DNA of 64,000 bases. It comes from Isoetes taiwanensis. Its lineage: Eukaryota; Streptophyta; Lycopodiopsida; Isoetales; Isoetaceae. The number at the start of each line of letters is the position of its first letter. The stretch's first letter is position 1. The notes under the pieces are model-generated. The model worked only from the letters and a program-made list of their open reading frames with translations. It did no database searches and was not told where the DNA came from. The stretch is from the NCBI GenBank assembly GCA_021234155.1, contig JAJEKV010000032.1:14958283-15022282 (forward strand), written 5' to 3'. This document shows, piece after piece, positions 51,302 to 62,565 of the stretch. The position numbers were made by a program, and so were the translations under genes.

Positions 51302-53870
51302 ATGGCTTACACTACAAGCTCTTCATCAGGGGATGAGGGTGAAATAATTCTCACCGTAGTTCTACCCATTGCTGATGAAGATCAAGCAAGCAATTCGATG
51401 TCTGGAAAAAATGAGGTAGCTCTTATTATCAACTCAATAACCACTATCCAACATTTTTTTTCTTTAACTTGGGCGAAAAATGTGCCCTAGAATCAAGAGA
51501 TATCATCCTACATGCAGAGGCATCTGACATCAATGGGCTTCGATGCTGAGACTGTTCGTGGTGCAATAGAAGCTATTGGTCTTAATGACTTCTTCCTTAA
51601 TCTGCTGAATTTTCATACGTTAAATCCAGCTTTATTAACGTCATGTTTGTCTCTTGTTTGCAGGAACCGCTAGCGAAGATAAGCTGGTGGAGCACATACT
51701 TCAATTTCAGGTACCCCCTTTGAAATTCTCATCATCTGAATTGTAACATTTATGCCTTGCTGACACTTGCTGCTTCTGTAATAGATCCTTCGTGAAGATA
51801 GTAGTGGTCAAGTCCAACAGGAATTTACAAAAATACCTGTAGAAGGTCAAGCCCATTGGAAGAACAGTAGAAGAGAAAATATCATACCTAATGTTGTGGT
51901 ATTCAAACATGGTTTCATAAACATTCTCTAAAGTATTCATTGCATGCCAATTTAAGCATGATCCTATGATAACAGGATGTTGAATCTACAAGTTTTCAGC
52001 CATTTCATCTATCCAGGTGCGTGCAATATTGGGAAGAGATGGGCTTTTCCCGCCAGCTAATAGAAGAAGCCATTAATCGGTTTGGTGATCAAGAACCTGA
52101 TATGATACTGGATGATTTATTTGCGTTAAAAGAACTCAATGGTACTTTGGGCTCTGCTTGCACTCAGAAATTTGTATTCTTTGGAATAACATCCTTTATA
52201 TAGATTTAAGTTATATAAAATAACTGGAATTTTGCACCAGCTCCTGTTTATAATGCCAGTTTGTGTATGTTATATCCATTCAGGGGACTCAACAAATGGG
52301 AGATCAAATGAAGAAGAAGATGTACACTCTACAAAGCCCATTAGTATTTTACGTTCATAATTTCACATCTACCATTAGGTTTTGCAGACTAGTGAGACAG
52401 ACATGTTCACGAGGATTCTGAGCATGGGATATGAATCCTCTATTGTGGAGAAAGCCATCACAATTTGTGGTAAGTATGTTATAAGAAGCTATAGATTACA
52501 CAAAAGCTAATTTTTATCATTAACAACTGCAGGAGATGTCGATGAAGCTACTCTAGTTGACTGGATTGATGCATTTGGAAACGAAGATTTTGCCTTACAA
52601 GTAAGCAAGCACCTCTGTTTGATATAGTCTCGCTGTCTTTTCAAGAATTCTAACCATTGCATCATGCAGGATGCAGCTCAGGTTCAAGAAGAAACAGATT
52701 CCATGATGGAGTTTGATTGGGAGTCATCAAGTGATGAGTCAACTGAGGACTCTTTGATGGTTAAACAAATCAGACTGGGAAAAAGAAAGAGACCCTCAAA
52801 TTTGGGCCACCTTAAGCCTCACATTGAACATGGTGCTCACCAACGGTTGACTGGCTTTGGACTTCCTGGTTATACTCCCATGCATAGAAGCTTGCCAGCA
52901 ATTGCAGCAGGACCTCCATATTTTTACTTTGAGAATATTCAGTGCATGCCTGGAAATGAATGGTATAATATTTCTAGGCATTTGTTTGGCATACAACCAG
53001 AATTTGTGTGCTCACAATACTTTTCGGTTTGTCGACGCCCTCGAGGGTATATCCACAACCTGCCACTGAATGGTAGAAAAGCAATATCTCAGTCCAAGAC
53101 TATCAAGCAAGTATTTCCACAATCAATTTCCTATTGGCCTGATTGGGACACTAGAGAAAAGCTGAATACAATAAGCACAATTGCCTGCCCAGTATCAGCA
53201 GCTAGAAGAGCTGCAAGGTTATCAGAACCGTATATTGGAAGGAGACCACCAGATAATGTGATAAAGCAGGTTCTTTATGAATGCAAGAAACGAAATTTGA
53301 TTTGGGTTGGTCCAAATCAGTTAGCTCCTCTTGAAGCCCATGAGGTTGAAGCCTGCCTTGGGTTTGATGTGGATCATACTAGAGGGTTGAGCAGAACAGA
53401 GAGGCTGAAGGCTCTTGGGAATTCTTTTCAAGTAGATACAGTGGCATTTCATCTTTCTGTGTTGAAGGATTTGTTCCCTCAAGGGGTACGAGTATTATCC
53501 TTGTTTTCAGGTATAGGAGGAGCTGAGGTAGCCCTGTACAGGCTAGGCATACCCCTGATTTACGTGGTCTCTGTTGAGAAAGAAGAAAGCAATAGGCAAA
53601 TACTTCGAACCTGGTGGTCAAAAACTCAGCCACCAGGACGGGGTCATCACTTATTATTCGAAGATATAACTCAGCTGACTACTTCAGTCTTACTAAAGTT
53701 GGTAGAAGAAAGTAGTGGATTTGATCTTGTTATAGGGGCAGCCCCTGTAACAACTTGTGGGAAACAATAGACATACACGAGTAGGCTTAGAGGGGGAGCA
53801 TTCTAGACTGTTTTATGAATATCCCCGCATTTTGAAGGACGTGAGACAGATGATGATATCAGGGCACTAA
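51302..53870 (+). CDS. DRM-type de novo cytosine-5 DNA methyltransferase, frame broken at the catalytic motif
   Basis: Nine splice-bounded exons can be traced: 51302-51415, 51491-51578, 51664-51710, 51785-about 51896, 51976-52141, 52284-about 52337, 52388-52470, about 52534-52600 and 52670-53870. The N-terminal half has UBA domains (MQRHLTSMGFDAETVRGAIE, YWEEMGFSRQLIEEAINRFG, MFTRILSMGYESSIVEKAIT). The catalytic half shows the rearranged order special to DRM proteins: GNSFQVDTVAFHLSVLKDLF (motif X region) comes before VLSLFSGIGGAEVALYRLGI (motif I), then VVSVEKEESN and FDLVIG. DRM enzymes set and keep RNA-directed DNA methylation, mainly CHH. At motif IV the Pro-Cys nucleophile is out of frame: one base is missing in a G run at 53735-53738 and another in the G run at 53759-53761. 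Beyond these the frame is again DRM-like (RVGLEGEHSRLFYEYPRILK) to a TAA at 53868-53870. As written the protein stops at 53768-53770. Confidence 0.9.
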
Positions 53871-56800
53871 TCATTTTCTTGTAAAGGTAGCAAAAAGCCT
53901 CTAAATCAGAACTTTTGACTTGAAGGCTACTTCTATGCAAATTGTGTACGCGCAGGCACACCAGAACAGGACTTCTTGGACTGAATTAATGTAACAAATA
54001 CCAAAGAATATGATTTCTTGAAGCTGAATCGTTACATAGCAGGCCAACAAATTTTGCAAATACATAGCTTGAGTATCCTTCTCCTTGGGACATGACCCTT
54101 AATCTCAGAATCATCTTCGAAACTTGCGGCAGGGTTATGCTTAATCCTATATTATAAAACTGTGGCGTCTGTCTGCCCCTCCGCCCCTATCCATAGCCCA
54201 GATTATCCCGTTGTCTCTTTGCAATTATCGACGGCCTAGATCGTGCCACGCACAAAAAATGCCACGTGCCATATTCGAGGCCTTAAAAAAAATGAAGGGA
54301 CGCTCTTTCTTAAAAATGTACCTTTCCATCCTTGGAACATGGCATGTTGATTATTCTAGCGCGGCATGGTTTTGGGCCGAAGGCACTATTCTGGCAGTAC
54401 AGAGGAGTCATACCCTAGCCATTGTTTTGTAATTTTCTCTTCATTTAGAATGCCTTTACAATTCGCATCCAATTTGAGATCTATATTTTTAGTTTGAGAT
54501 CTATGTTTTGCCAAAGAGTAATTCTACTCCGGCTAGTTCCGGCGATTCCACGCGTGTTAGATAATCTCCGGATATGGCATCTTTAAGCTAGGCGATGCGG
54601 TCTAAGACCTAAGCAGGGTTAAGGAGCTTGAAGAAGTTTTACATTATTTTCACTTGTGATGGTGGAGTTGATGATCTTTTTTTATCCAACATTTCATTCA
54701 TGATAAGGTCATATGATGACCATGCTTTTAGCTTCATGAATCATCATCGCTTTTGCTCACAACTTCAAATATATCGTCACGTCAACTTGACCCTTTATAT
54801 ATACTAAATGACATGTTTTTTTACAGTGTTGTTAATTGAAATAGCAGTAAATTGGGTCTATAAGGCGCATCTACAGATCAATGTGAAAACTAGAAGTGTC
54901 ACATTTTTGCTTCTTCACAATTTATCCCTCCCCTTTGATGGAAGATTCCTCAAAATAATGAAATGGATCAAACAAGAGATTTATTACAAATAAGGTAAAC
55001 ACCTGCCTTTTTTGTAACAAAAAGTGGTAGGTAGACACTTATCAAACATAATATCAAAATAAGATTGGTGGTCTTGCCATTGCATTTGGTAGAGGAATGT
55101 TGAATTTTTTTTACAGCCCAGGTTAGGTTGAGTTGGCAATAAAACAAATGATATGAATACTTATTGCTATGAAAATTCGATCAACGATAAACTTTTTGAC
55201 TTTGCTGCAATGCTAATTCTTTATGTCATTGATCATTGCGCTCCAAGTGAAACATGCATGACATGACAAATACAAAGGCCATAATCTTGAATGCGCAAAA
55301 GAGCTACAATTGAAGCGGTCGGGAATTACATTCTCTATTAGTAGCATATGGAATCTTTTAATTGCATGATTAAACTTGCGCTTAGAATTTCTTCAAGGTG
55401 ATATGCTTCTCTTGTAGGTATTATCTTCAAGCTATGACACATCTAATCTTATATATTGAAAGTGAGGATCAAGATATTATTTCTTGAGTCCGCTTTTATT
55501 CCGATTTTTCCTCCATGTTATTTGCGAACATAATATTACCTTTTTTGTTTACCCTTTGTTCCATCCAAGTTAGGGGGTTGCTTCTATTTAGTAAATTCCT
55601 TCCTCTATCATTGCGAGATATCATATTACATTTCGTTCACATATGGAGTGAATGAGATGGTTCAATTCTATAGACATCATATTGCCTTCTCTTTACCATG
55701 TGGGTAACATTACGTATCCCAACGTGCGTAATGGAATCTTTAATTGCATGTGTATTCAACAATAACATTGTCGGTTGGAATGAGCACATGGAATGCCCAC
55801 CAGATGTTTATGGAAGCTCACGAATTTCTATTTTTATTTAAACTATTCATATTAAGCGCACTAATTGTTGTAATTTTGGATTCTATAATGCTATACCTAA
55901 ACTTTTGCTTGCATTTTACAAAATTGGGGTTCCATAACATCGTGATAGAATTAGTGTAGTTGTGCAAATATTTGTTAGATGTATTAATTGTATTACTGCT
56001 TTCTGTTTCCAATGAGATGCCATTTTTCCAAGACCTTTGAAGCATGTCATATCTATGTGGTTAAAGTGCATTTTGAACAATAGGGCATATAATCACAACC
56101 ACATTAAATATCCTCAGCTTGCATCGATGGTCCTAATTACAACACATAAAATATTCTCAAGTTGCATCAATTGTCCTAATTTGCTATTGCCGTTTGCGGT
56201 GAATGAGATAAGCTTAATCCTTCTAAATAGATTATGATTAGGACTATAGAGTGTTAAACCTAATACTTTCACGATTGGCCTAGGTAGGCTCAAATTGGTG
56301 AAGTAGACTAGGTAGAGGCATGGAGCTCTGGTGGGAGATATCCTTGGCGATTTCAAATTGCATTGAAGAAATAAAACAAGGATTTCTAAGATTTTTGATG
56401 GGTAAAAAAAATCACCTACAAAGTGAACAAAAAGTAATTTGGTAATTCCTTATATCTAGACATTTTGGAATCTACATGTAATATGGCACTCCAAACAACA
56501 ACAGATGCTTCACATAAGTTAAATGTTTATTTGAAGGATTGCAAGACTTAGAGTTTTGAATTGTACTCGACCAAGAGGATGTGTATTTTCTCTTTTCAAA
56601 TGGAACTTCCAGTTGATTTTTGCCGTTGAGATCAATGCATGGCAATTGGTACTAGCAATGATGGCAAAGCTTCAAACCATAATGATTCAAGCTCGAAACA
56701 TGAGGTAAATCCTATATAGTTTTGCTGCATTATTCTTGCAATCACGTGTAGTGCCCACTGAAGGTGGGCAATTTTCTAGTCACATTTATAATCATACTTC

Positions 56801-57773
56801 GAAAATAGTGTTCCAGACATGCATCATTAGAATTACTTAAATCTAAAAGTTCCATTGAACTTTGAGCTTTGAAGACTCATGTGAACCATAGGCGATGTCA
56901 CTTGAGCTTTGAAGACTCATCTCACTATAACTAAACCAATTATTTTTTCCAAAAAAGAGATTAGACTCCAAATGGTTATTTAAGATGATTATTTCCAAGA
57001 TAACAATGATAGTGAGACTCGAATAACAGAAATCTATGGCAGTTGTATTGGCCTCAAGAATTTATTTCAAGGGAGTATTTGATAATCTTAATTCAAATAT
57101 ATATCAAAGGAAAAACACTCACATTACTGAGAAAATAAATGAGGAAATAAAATAAAAATCAGACAGTAGGAAGTATGATTTTAGACTATGAGTTGTGGCA
57201 TTTGACAGGGCTGTATTGATCGTCTTGAATTGCACAAGTGGCTTCTTTCTTTTTGATAATAGCCTCCTCTGTTACCTTAAGGCCTGGTTTCCATGAGCCC
57301 AAAAACGCCCTGGACTTGGAAGCTAGGGCACACCTAAACCCGTTCCCATGCTATGTCTGACCAGACCTTGGTGCATATCCTTCTCGACTACCCTTCTAGG
57401 GGGGGGGGAGGGTTTACCTGTGCCCGGTCTAGTCCGCCATTCAAAGCACAATTTCATTAAAATGAGAAATTTCGTGATTCCAATTAGGGACGAAAATCCT
57501 TTTAAGTCCATTTTTTGACGATTTTTTGAGCAATTATGGCACCATTTAGCAAAAAAATGCATCTAAAGTGCCATTTATTGGCGCCATTAAAAATACTGAC
57601 ATCGCATATAATGAAGTTAAAGAAACATGAGATCACAAAATCAGTAAAAATTTCCAAATTCATAGATTTGCATATCCATAAATTTGCCACAACAGGCAAG
57701 GACTTGGAAGACATAGTCTGTTTACAAAAGTATTATTGTACAATTTACATTATAGTCACAAAAAAAATTCAGG
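53871..57773. other. Gene-free stretch
   Basis: AT-rich with many short frames. No domain or repeat was recognised apart from a G9 run near 57400. A GTGGCGTCTGTCTGCCC sequence near 54161 resembles some Helitron-type ends, but no partner end was seen. Confidence 0.4.
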
Positions 57774-58140
57774 CTATGCAGCAGGATCAGGTTCCGCATC
57801 GTCAGTGCCATGGCTAGAAGAAGCACCCATAGGATCTCCTTGAAAGCTCTCAAACGCTGTGGCAGTGAAATTGGGATCATCAAGAATGTCCAGATTGAAT
57901 TGTGTATTCTTGATCACATCGTAGTCCACATCGAGTTGAGCTGCAGGCATCTTCAACAACAGCACCTTGTCTCTCTGTCACAGGAACTACTGCGATGATA
58001 GGATTAGGAGGCGGTCAAAGCCTACCAAGAATGCCCCTGTAGGCCGTTGCTTAACTTGGGTCACTTCGAACACAATGCAAAATCTCTTATTCATCAATGA
58101 AGCCCGATAAGCGAACCATATGAAAGTAATCAAACACTCT
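57774..58140 (-). pseudogene. 3' part of an unrecognised leftward gene
   Basis: One frame codes for MNKRFCIVFEVTQVKQRPTG, AFLVGFDRLLILSS and, after two stops near 57975-57985, KMPAAQLDVDYDVIKNTQFN and LDILDDPNFTATAFESFQGD, ending in an acidic tail. The composition is clearly coding. The family is unknown to me. The stops could be a short intron. It follows the other leftward pieces at 58.1-59.6 kb. Confidence 0.4.
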
Positions 58141-58149
58141 GTTCTGGCG

Positions 58150-58560
58150 GTACCATTTTACTTGCGAGATAGGGCATGTGGCGAGCCCCACCTGTTTTCA
58201 TGATTATATCCTTGGCAAGCCTTGCGGTATTGCTGAATGTCTGGCATTGCGAGCTTCCCGGCCATAGCGTCGGTCTCCCCCTCTGCGTCTTCTTCATTAG
58301 GTACCGGAACTGGTGGCAGTTCTTGAGGATGATCGGCAAAACGAGAATCTGAGGTCAATGTCATCGACGGATCACCAGTGATGGCTTCGAATTTTTTGTG
58401 GCGTACACACTAGTGCATGGGGCTCCTGAACTCCTGTGGCAGGCAGATTCTTGTATTCATCCTCATACATGCCAATAAAAACTCTGGATCTGGAATCCAG
58501 ATTATCTAACACAGATGAAATCAAAAAATTATGCTCTGGCCTTGTAAAGCACACTATCTA
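58150..58560 (-). pseudogene. Middle part of the unrecognised leftward gene
   Basis: After an acceptor-like TCTGTGTTAG (58513-58504) the frame codes for NLDSRSRVFIGMYEDEYKNL and PATGVQEPHALVCTPQKIRS. A further frame codes for FADHPQELPPVPVPNEEDAE and MPDIQQYRKACQGYNHENRW. Coding-like but not recognised. Confidence 0.4.
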
Positions 58561-58779
58561 GAAAGAATCAGCTGTGGTGTTCTTTACAGCTGTATTAAAA
58601 AAGTTAGATAGTGTGGTTTTGTCTCACATTGGAGTTATGCCTCTAGTGTCCAGGACTATCAAGGATCTTGAATGATGGGAGTGCAAACAACTTGCCCCCT
58701 AGCATGCATTGGTTCAACCGCTAGCGAAAGTCTTGATTATCCTCTCTACAAGACAACATTGCGTATAAATCTTGCCAAG

Positions 58780-59643
58780 GCAGGTGGCACGTTACCGAAA
58801 ACTCCTTCCTTGGTCACTCCAACTTCAACCCACTTACTATGCAAGGTGGCCATGGAAATCAAGTCAGTATCTTCGAAGCCCGCCACGGCAGTACTGAGAT
58901 CAGTGAAGGATGTCAACTTCTTCGGAAAATTATCCTTCACATATTCAAAAATATCCTTCTTCAAGAACGATATAGATCGTAGTGTCTTTGCCCTTGTCTT
59001 GAAGAATTGCTTACGGGTAAAAGCATGTTAGGGTGTACCACTTTTGGAACCTGCAAAAGTACATACACTAGGTACTTCAGAACTGGGTACTTTCTCATTT
59101 TTCTTTTCATTAAAACTAATACAAAAATCCAAAATAAAAGTCAAGGACATGGTAATATTCAAAGTTAAGATAAAGATAATGCTATCGGAGACCAATATAT
59201 ATATAAAAAGTTCTAAAACATACCTTATATTGAAATATTATACAGGTACCCAGTACCCAGTCCTGGCTACCTTTTTAGGTACCTTTTTAGTCACTAAATA
59301 ATACTTTTTAAGGGACACCCTAACATGCTTTTACCCTACCTGTATAATCACTGGTGACCTTCACGTAGGTCTTCCCATCCAGCACTTCCTGGAACAAAAC
59401 CCGACAGTCTTCATAGTCGAGACCCCTCATGCACCTCAGGTAGGTCTAACTGAAGTAGTCAGAATCTTTTGCCCAGTTACAGGTAACAGTTTGTCCCTTA
59501 TTATCTTTTAGCTTGCAAGATTTCCACAAATTCCATAGGGATATGAATAGCTGAAAAATATCCTCTGGCATGAAGACCCACTGGTTGAAATCTTTCGGTT
59601 GCTTACCACGCATGGTAAGTTCAACCAAAGCTAGATTACGCTG
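58780..59643 (-). pseudogene. Unrecognised coding region interrupted by a stop and a MITE
   Basis: From an acceptor TTGTTTCCAG (59644) one frame runs RNLALVELTMRGKQPKDFNQ, WVFMPEDIFQLFISLWNLWK to AKDSDYFS, meets a TAG (59455-59453), then continues in the same frame with TYLRCMRGLDYEDCRVLFQE and VLDGKTYVKVTSDYTG. A 322-bp MITE follows. With it and one target copy left out, the same frame carries on through RKQFFKTRAK-type residues, LKKDIFEYVKDNFPKKLTSF and HSKWVEVGVTKEGVF. So one long coding region was hit by a nonsense change and an insertion. I do not recognise the protein. A mobile-element protein is possible because of the setting. Confidence 0.55.
59015..59336. mobile_element. 322-bp MITE inside coding sequence
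   Basis: Perfect 22-bp terminal inverted repeats, GGGTAAAAGCATGTTAGGGT plus GT, lie at 59015-59036 and 59315-59336. The flanking 3-bp target duplication is TAC (59012-59014 and 59337-59339). Removing the element and one TAC restores a reading frame, which confirms the boundaries. The 3-bp duplication fits PIF/Harbinger or CACTA; the termini do not start with CACTA. Confidence 0.9.
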
Positions 59644-59659
59644 GAAACAACAAGAAGTT

Positions 59660-60600
59660 AGTCTTGAATGCAAATGATTATCAAATGGCGCCGTGGGCGC
59701 CATTTTGTGTGAAAAAATGGCCCGTTAATGAAAATGGCATTTTGCTATCTTACCAACAATTAAAAACACTATGTAGCTTGTATGGTTACAACGTGATTGC
59801 CCGCGTCCGTGATGGATCGAGCTTCCAGAAGAGCATATTGGTGCCCGCGGTGGGCTATTTTATCAATGAAGGGCTCCTTGAAAATAGTCTTGGCGGCGAT
59901 ATCATTGACTTCTACAATGAGTGCGAGCATTCTTGCTCGTTGACCGGTGCGGACAAGACTTCGGCAATTCCGATACTCATAAATCTTTGCCATTTGCTCT
60001 TGGGACTTTCTTTGTCGAAGTCTTTTACATACAAGGCTGGCCGGCCATATGAGAATGATTGCCATTCACTATGTAATAGTGCATCCCCATGAGTCATCCT
60101 CGGTTTTCCAAAGGGCGGTTTCTTTGTGAGGGATTGAATGGAATCACGTCGCGGGAGTAAACAACTTGGATGTGGGTCCCTTTGAAAGGATTCCACTAAG
60201 GTTTTTCCGCGTGCTCCATATTTCTTGGCCTAGATGTCAGATTTGCGGGCCCTTGATATAAATTGAACTTCGTTTATCCATTTTATGAATGTGATGCCAA
60301 GAGGAAAAAAGATGGCGGTGGTCAAAGATCTTACGTAGCGTTGTCTCTGGACTTTTCCTCTTCGATCTTTCCACTTTAAGATTTGCGGGCACCTCGAGCA
60401 AGTCTTTGAGCTATTCTTAATGTAAGCTGCGCTCCTTGGGCTTCGGTGGGTGACCCTTTTGGCGGTGTGCTGAGAATCCTGGATATGTGATGGGCTTGCG
60501 GGAATGTCACCACCACTTCCGGCAATTTTTCGTGTGGCTCCTCTCCGTCCGTTTTGGACTTCCACCGGGGACTAGAGTGCAGTCTGTCTTCTTTGTTTTT
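59660..60600 (-). other. Coding-like sequence of unclear frame
   Basis: Several overlapping frames on both strands (for example FINEGLLENSLGGDIIDFYNE on plus, and MLALIVEVNDIAAKTIFKEP on minus) prevent a choice. It may be the 5' part of the leftward gene, as the minus-strand pieces SKWQRFMSIGIAEVLSAPVN and SRCPQILKWKDRRGKVQRQR look coding. Confidence 0.3.
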
Positions 60601-60603
60601 TAG

Positions 60604-60921
60604 GTGTTCTATCCTTCTCGGAGGTCTCTAGCACATTTCTTCTTCTTCTTCTTTCCCTTCCATTTCCTCTGTCTCCCCTTCCTTTCCCTCCTTTTCACTG
60701 TCATGCCTTTCCTTCCTTACGCCCTTTCCAGTCCCTTTCCTTCTCTTTCTTTTCCTTCTTTTTCTTTCTTTTTTTTCCTTCTCGGGATCTTTGTGATCAT
60801 TTCTCTTAACTTTCCCCTTGCCCTTTCGCCTTTCCTTCCTCAATTTCGGGCCAACATCCTCGATGCGGATGAGTCTTTTTTCGGCTTCGGTTGCCTCCTT
60901 CATTTGTCTTGTCTTCTTCAC
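60604..60921 (-). CDS. Lys/Glu-rich frame over a homopurine tract
   Basis: The plus strand is nearly all pyrimidine for about 250 bases, and the minus strand codes for a long run of K, R and E (KERKRRKRKRRKGTGKG). It may be a charged exon of the leftward gene or low-complexity sequence only. Confidence 0.3.
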
Positions 60922-61058
60922 CTTCTAACTATTTTTTGCGGTAGGTGTCCTGATGGCGGGTAGTTTCTGTTGGGCTAATGCCTTGACAGCGAATGAAGGC
61001 GAGTTTTTAGACTTCGTTCATACGATTCGCGAAGAATCATAAAGCCCCTCAAGATTTC

Positions 61059-61250
61059 TCACGGACCTTTGATGTCGGCTTCTTCTTCAAAGCTGTTGGC
61101 GCGATGGCGGGCCCGGCCTTGCTTCTTCGCCGAACCAGCTACATTTGCAATACTAGCAGACATTACAGTGGGATCATAAAACTTCCAGTCTACATAATAG
61201 ACAATTATTCTCTGCTGCATAGTATCCTCAAGGACCACCCGGATCAATCA
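61059..61250 (-). other. Candidate exon, unrecognised
   Basis: A minus-strand frame codes for QQRIIVYYVDWKFYDPTVMS and then a basic segment (AKKQGRARHRANSFEEEADI). It resembles coding sequence continuous with the leftward region, but no domain was identified. Confidence 0.25.
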
Positions 61251-61489
61251 TCGCGACCGCTCTTGGTAACTATCTTCATGCTGACCAAGATACCCGGTAC
61301 AGTGGTGATTCTTCGGCCGATCTCCTTTATAAGCGAGGCTCTCTCTCTTTTGAGCTGTAGGAGCGAGAGGTGCTCTCCGCATTATTTCCATGCACCGTTC
61401 ATCTATCGGCATGATTATGCGGTCGGATTGAAATTGTGGTTCCGGACGTAATATAGCTGCAACAAAGAGGCATCAGTAACAAAGAGGCA

Positions 61490-62235
61490 TCGAACTACGG
61501 TTTTGAACAAGCAGGCAGACCAGACGACTAAGCAAATGGCGTCATGGTGCCATTTGCATCTGAGTCCAGTGCATAAGCACATGGCAGCAGTTCGAATGCA
61601 TTTCCCTGCGTTTGGTCCTGAGGCCTCCACCGATCCAGGCCCCTCCCTTACGCCGTATTATTGAGGAAGATGGTTAGAAGGATAGTGGCTGCGGCGGGTA
61701 GAGGCACTGCGACTTCGAGAGGAGTGCACTCTCTGAGCATAACACAATGAGAAGCAATCTACCAAGCAAATGGCGATGTAGCCATTTAGTTCAATAGGTA
61801 TTCTTATTACTAATACATATGTGAATGCTTACGTGTTTAATCCTTTGGACTGATGCAAATAAACCATTTGACTACATGCTGCGATTTGAACAAGCGAGGC
61901 GGAACCCAGGCGAGCCCAGGCAAATGGGCCATTTTACATGCGAGTCGGTTGCGAGAAACACATGGCGGTTCGATTGCATTTCCTGCTGCGTTTGGTGAGG
62001 CCTCCCACCAAGTCAAAGCCCCTCCCCGCCATAATATTAGAGGAAGATGGTTGAAGGAGAGTAGCTCGGGCTGGGTGGAAAACTGCGCTGACCCGTAATA
62101 GAGAATGCACTAGAGAACGCAACACAATAAGAAGCAATCTACCAAGCAAATGGCTCCATGCCATTTTGCTTGGTAGATTGCTTCTTAATGCTAATCATAT
62201 GTGAATGCTTCCATTAGTGTTTATGGTTTGGACTC
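61490..62235. repeat. Diverged tandem duplication of about 380-390 bp
   Basis: Two copies begin GAACAAGC around 61498 and 61887. Both contain ACACATGGC or GCACATGGC, TTCGA-TGCATTTCC, GAGGAAGATGGTT and AACACAAT-AGAAGCAATC. They differ at many places. Confidence 0.75.
62128..62187. repeat. Near-perfect hairpin, 27-base arms
   Basis: TAAGAAGCAATCTACCAAGC and AAATGGC pair with GCCATTTTGCTTGGTAGATTGCTTCTTA across a 5-base loop, with one bulged base. The left arm has a counterpart in the first 390-bp copy (61747), but the right arm does not. Confidence 0.85.
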
Positions 62236-62264
62236 GGATACAAATGGCATGAAAAGCCATTTGC

Positions 62265-62565
62265 TAATAACAAGACCCTAAAGTAAGCTAATAGGCATCT
62301 AATGGCGCCATGGTGCCATTTGCCAACAACAAGACCCTAAAAAGTAAGCTAATAGGCATCCAATGGCACCATGGCCCATTTTGCGACAACAAGACCCGTA
62401 AAAATAAAGCTCGGGGCATCCAAAAGCTATGGGCCCATTTGTCAACAATAAGACCCTAAAATAAGCTAATAGGCATCCAATGGTGCCATGGGTGCCATTG
62501 CCAACAACAAGACCGAAGAGTAAGCTAAGATATCAAATGGCGGTGGTGCCATTTGAATAACGAAC
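62265..62565. repeat. Five tandem units of 59-60 bp
   Basis: ACAAGACC recurs near 62271, 62330, 62390, 62449 and 62508. Each unit has AGTAAGCTAATAGGCATC and a palindrome of the ATGGCGCCATGGTGCCAT type. Confidence 0.85.

Noticed and set aside
54150-54560. Helitron-like left end (TATTATAAAACTGTGGCGTCTGTC)
   Set aside because: No hairpin plus CTRR end and no Rep/helicase coding found, so similarity is not enough.
58549-58616. CACACTATCTA/TAGATAGTGTG inverted repeat as a MITE
   Set aside because: Only 11-base ends and no target duplication. It could be chance.
59664-60092. 142-codon plus-strand frame (FINEGLLENSLGGDIIDFYNE)
   Set aside because: Opposite-strand frames over the same bases are about as good, so strand cannot be decided.
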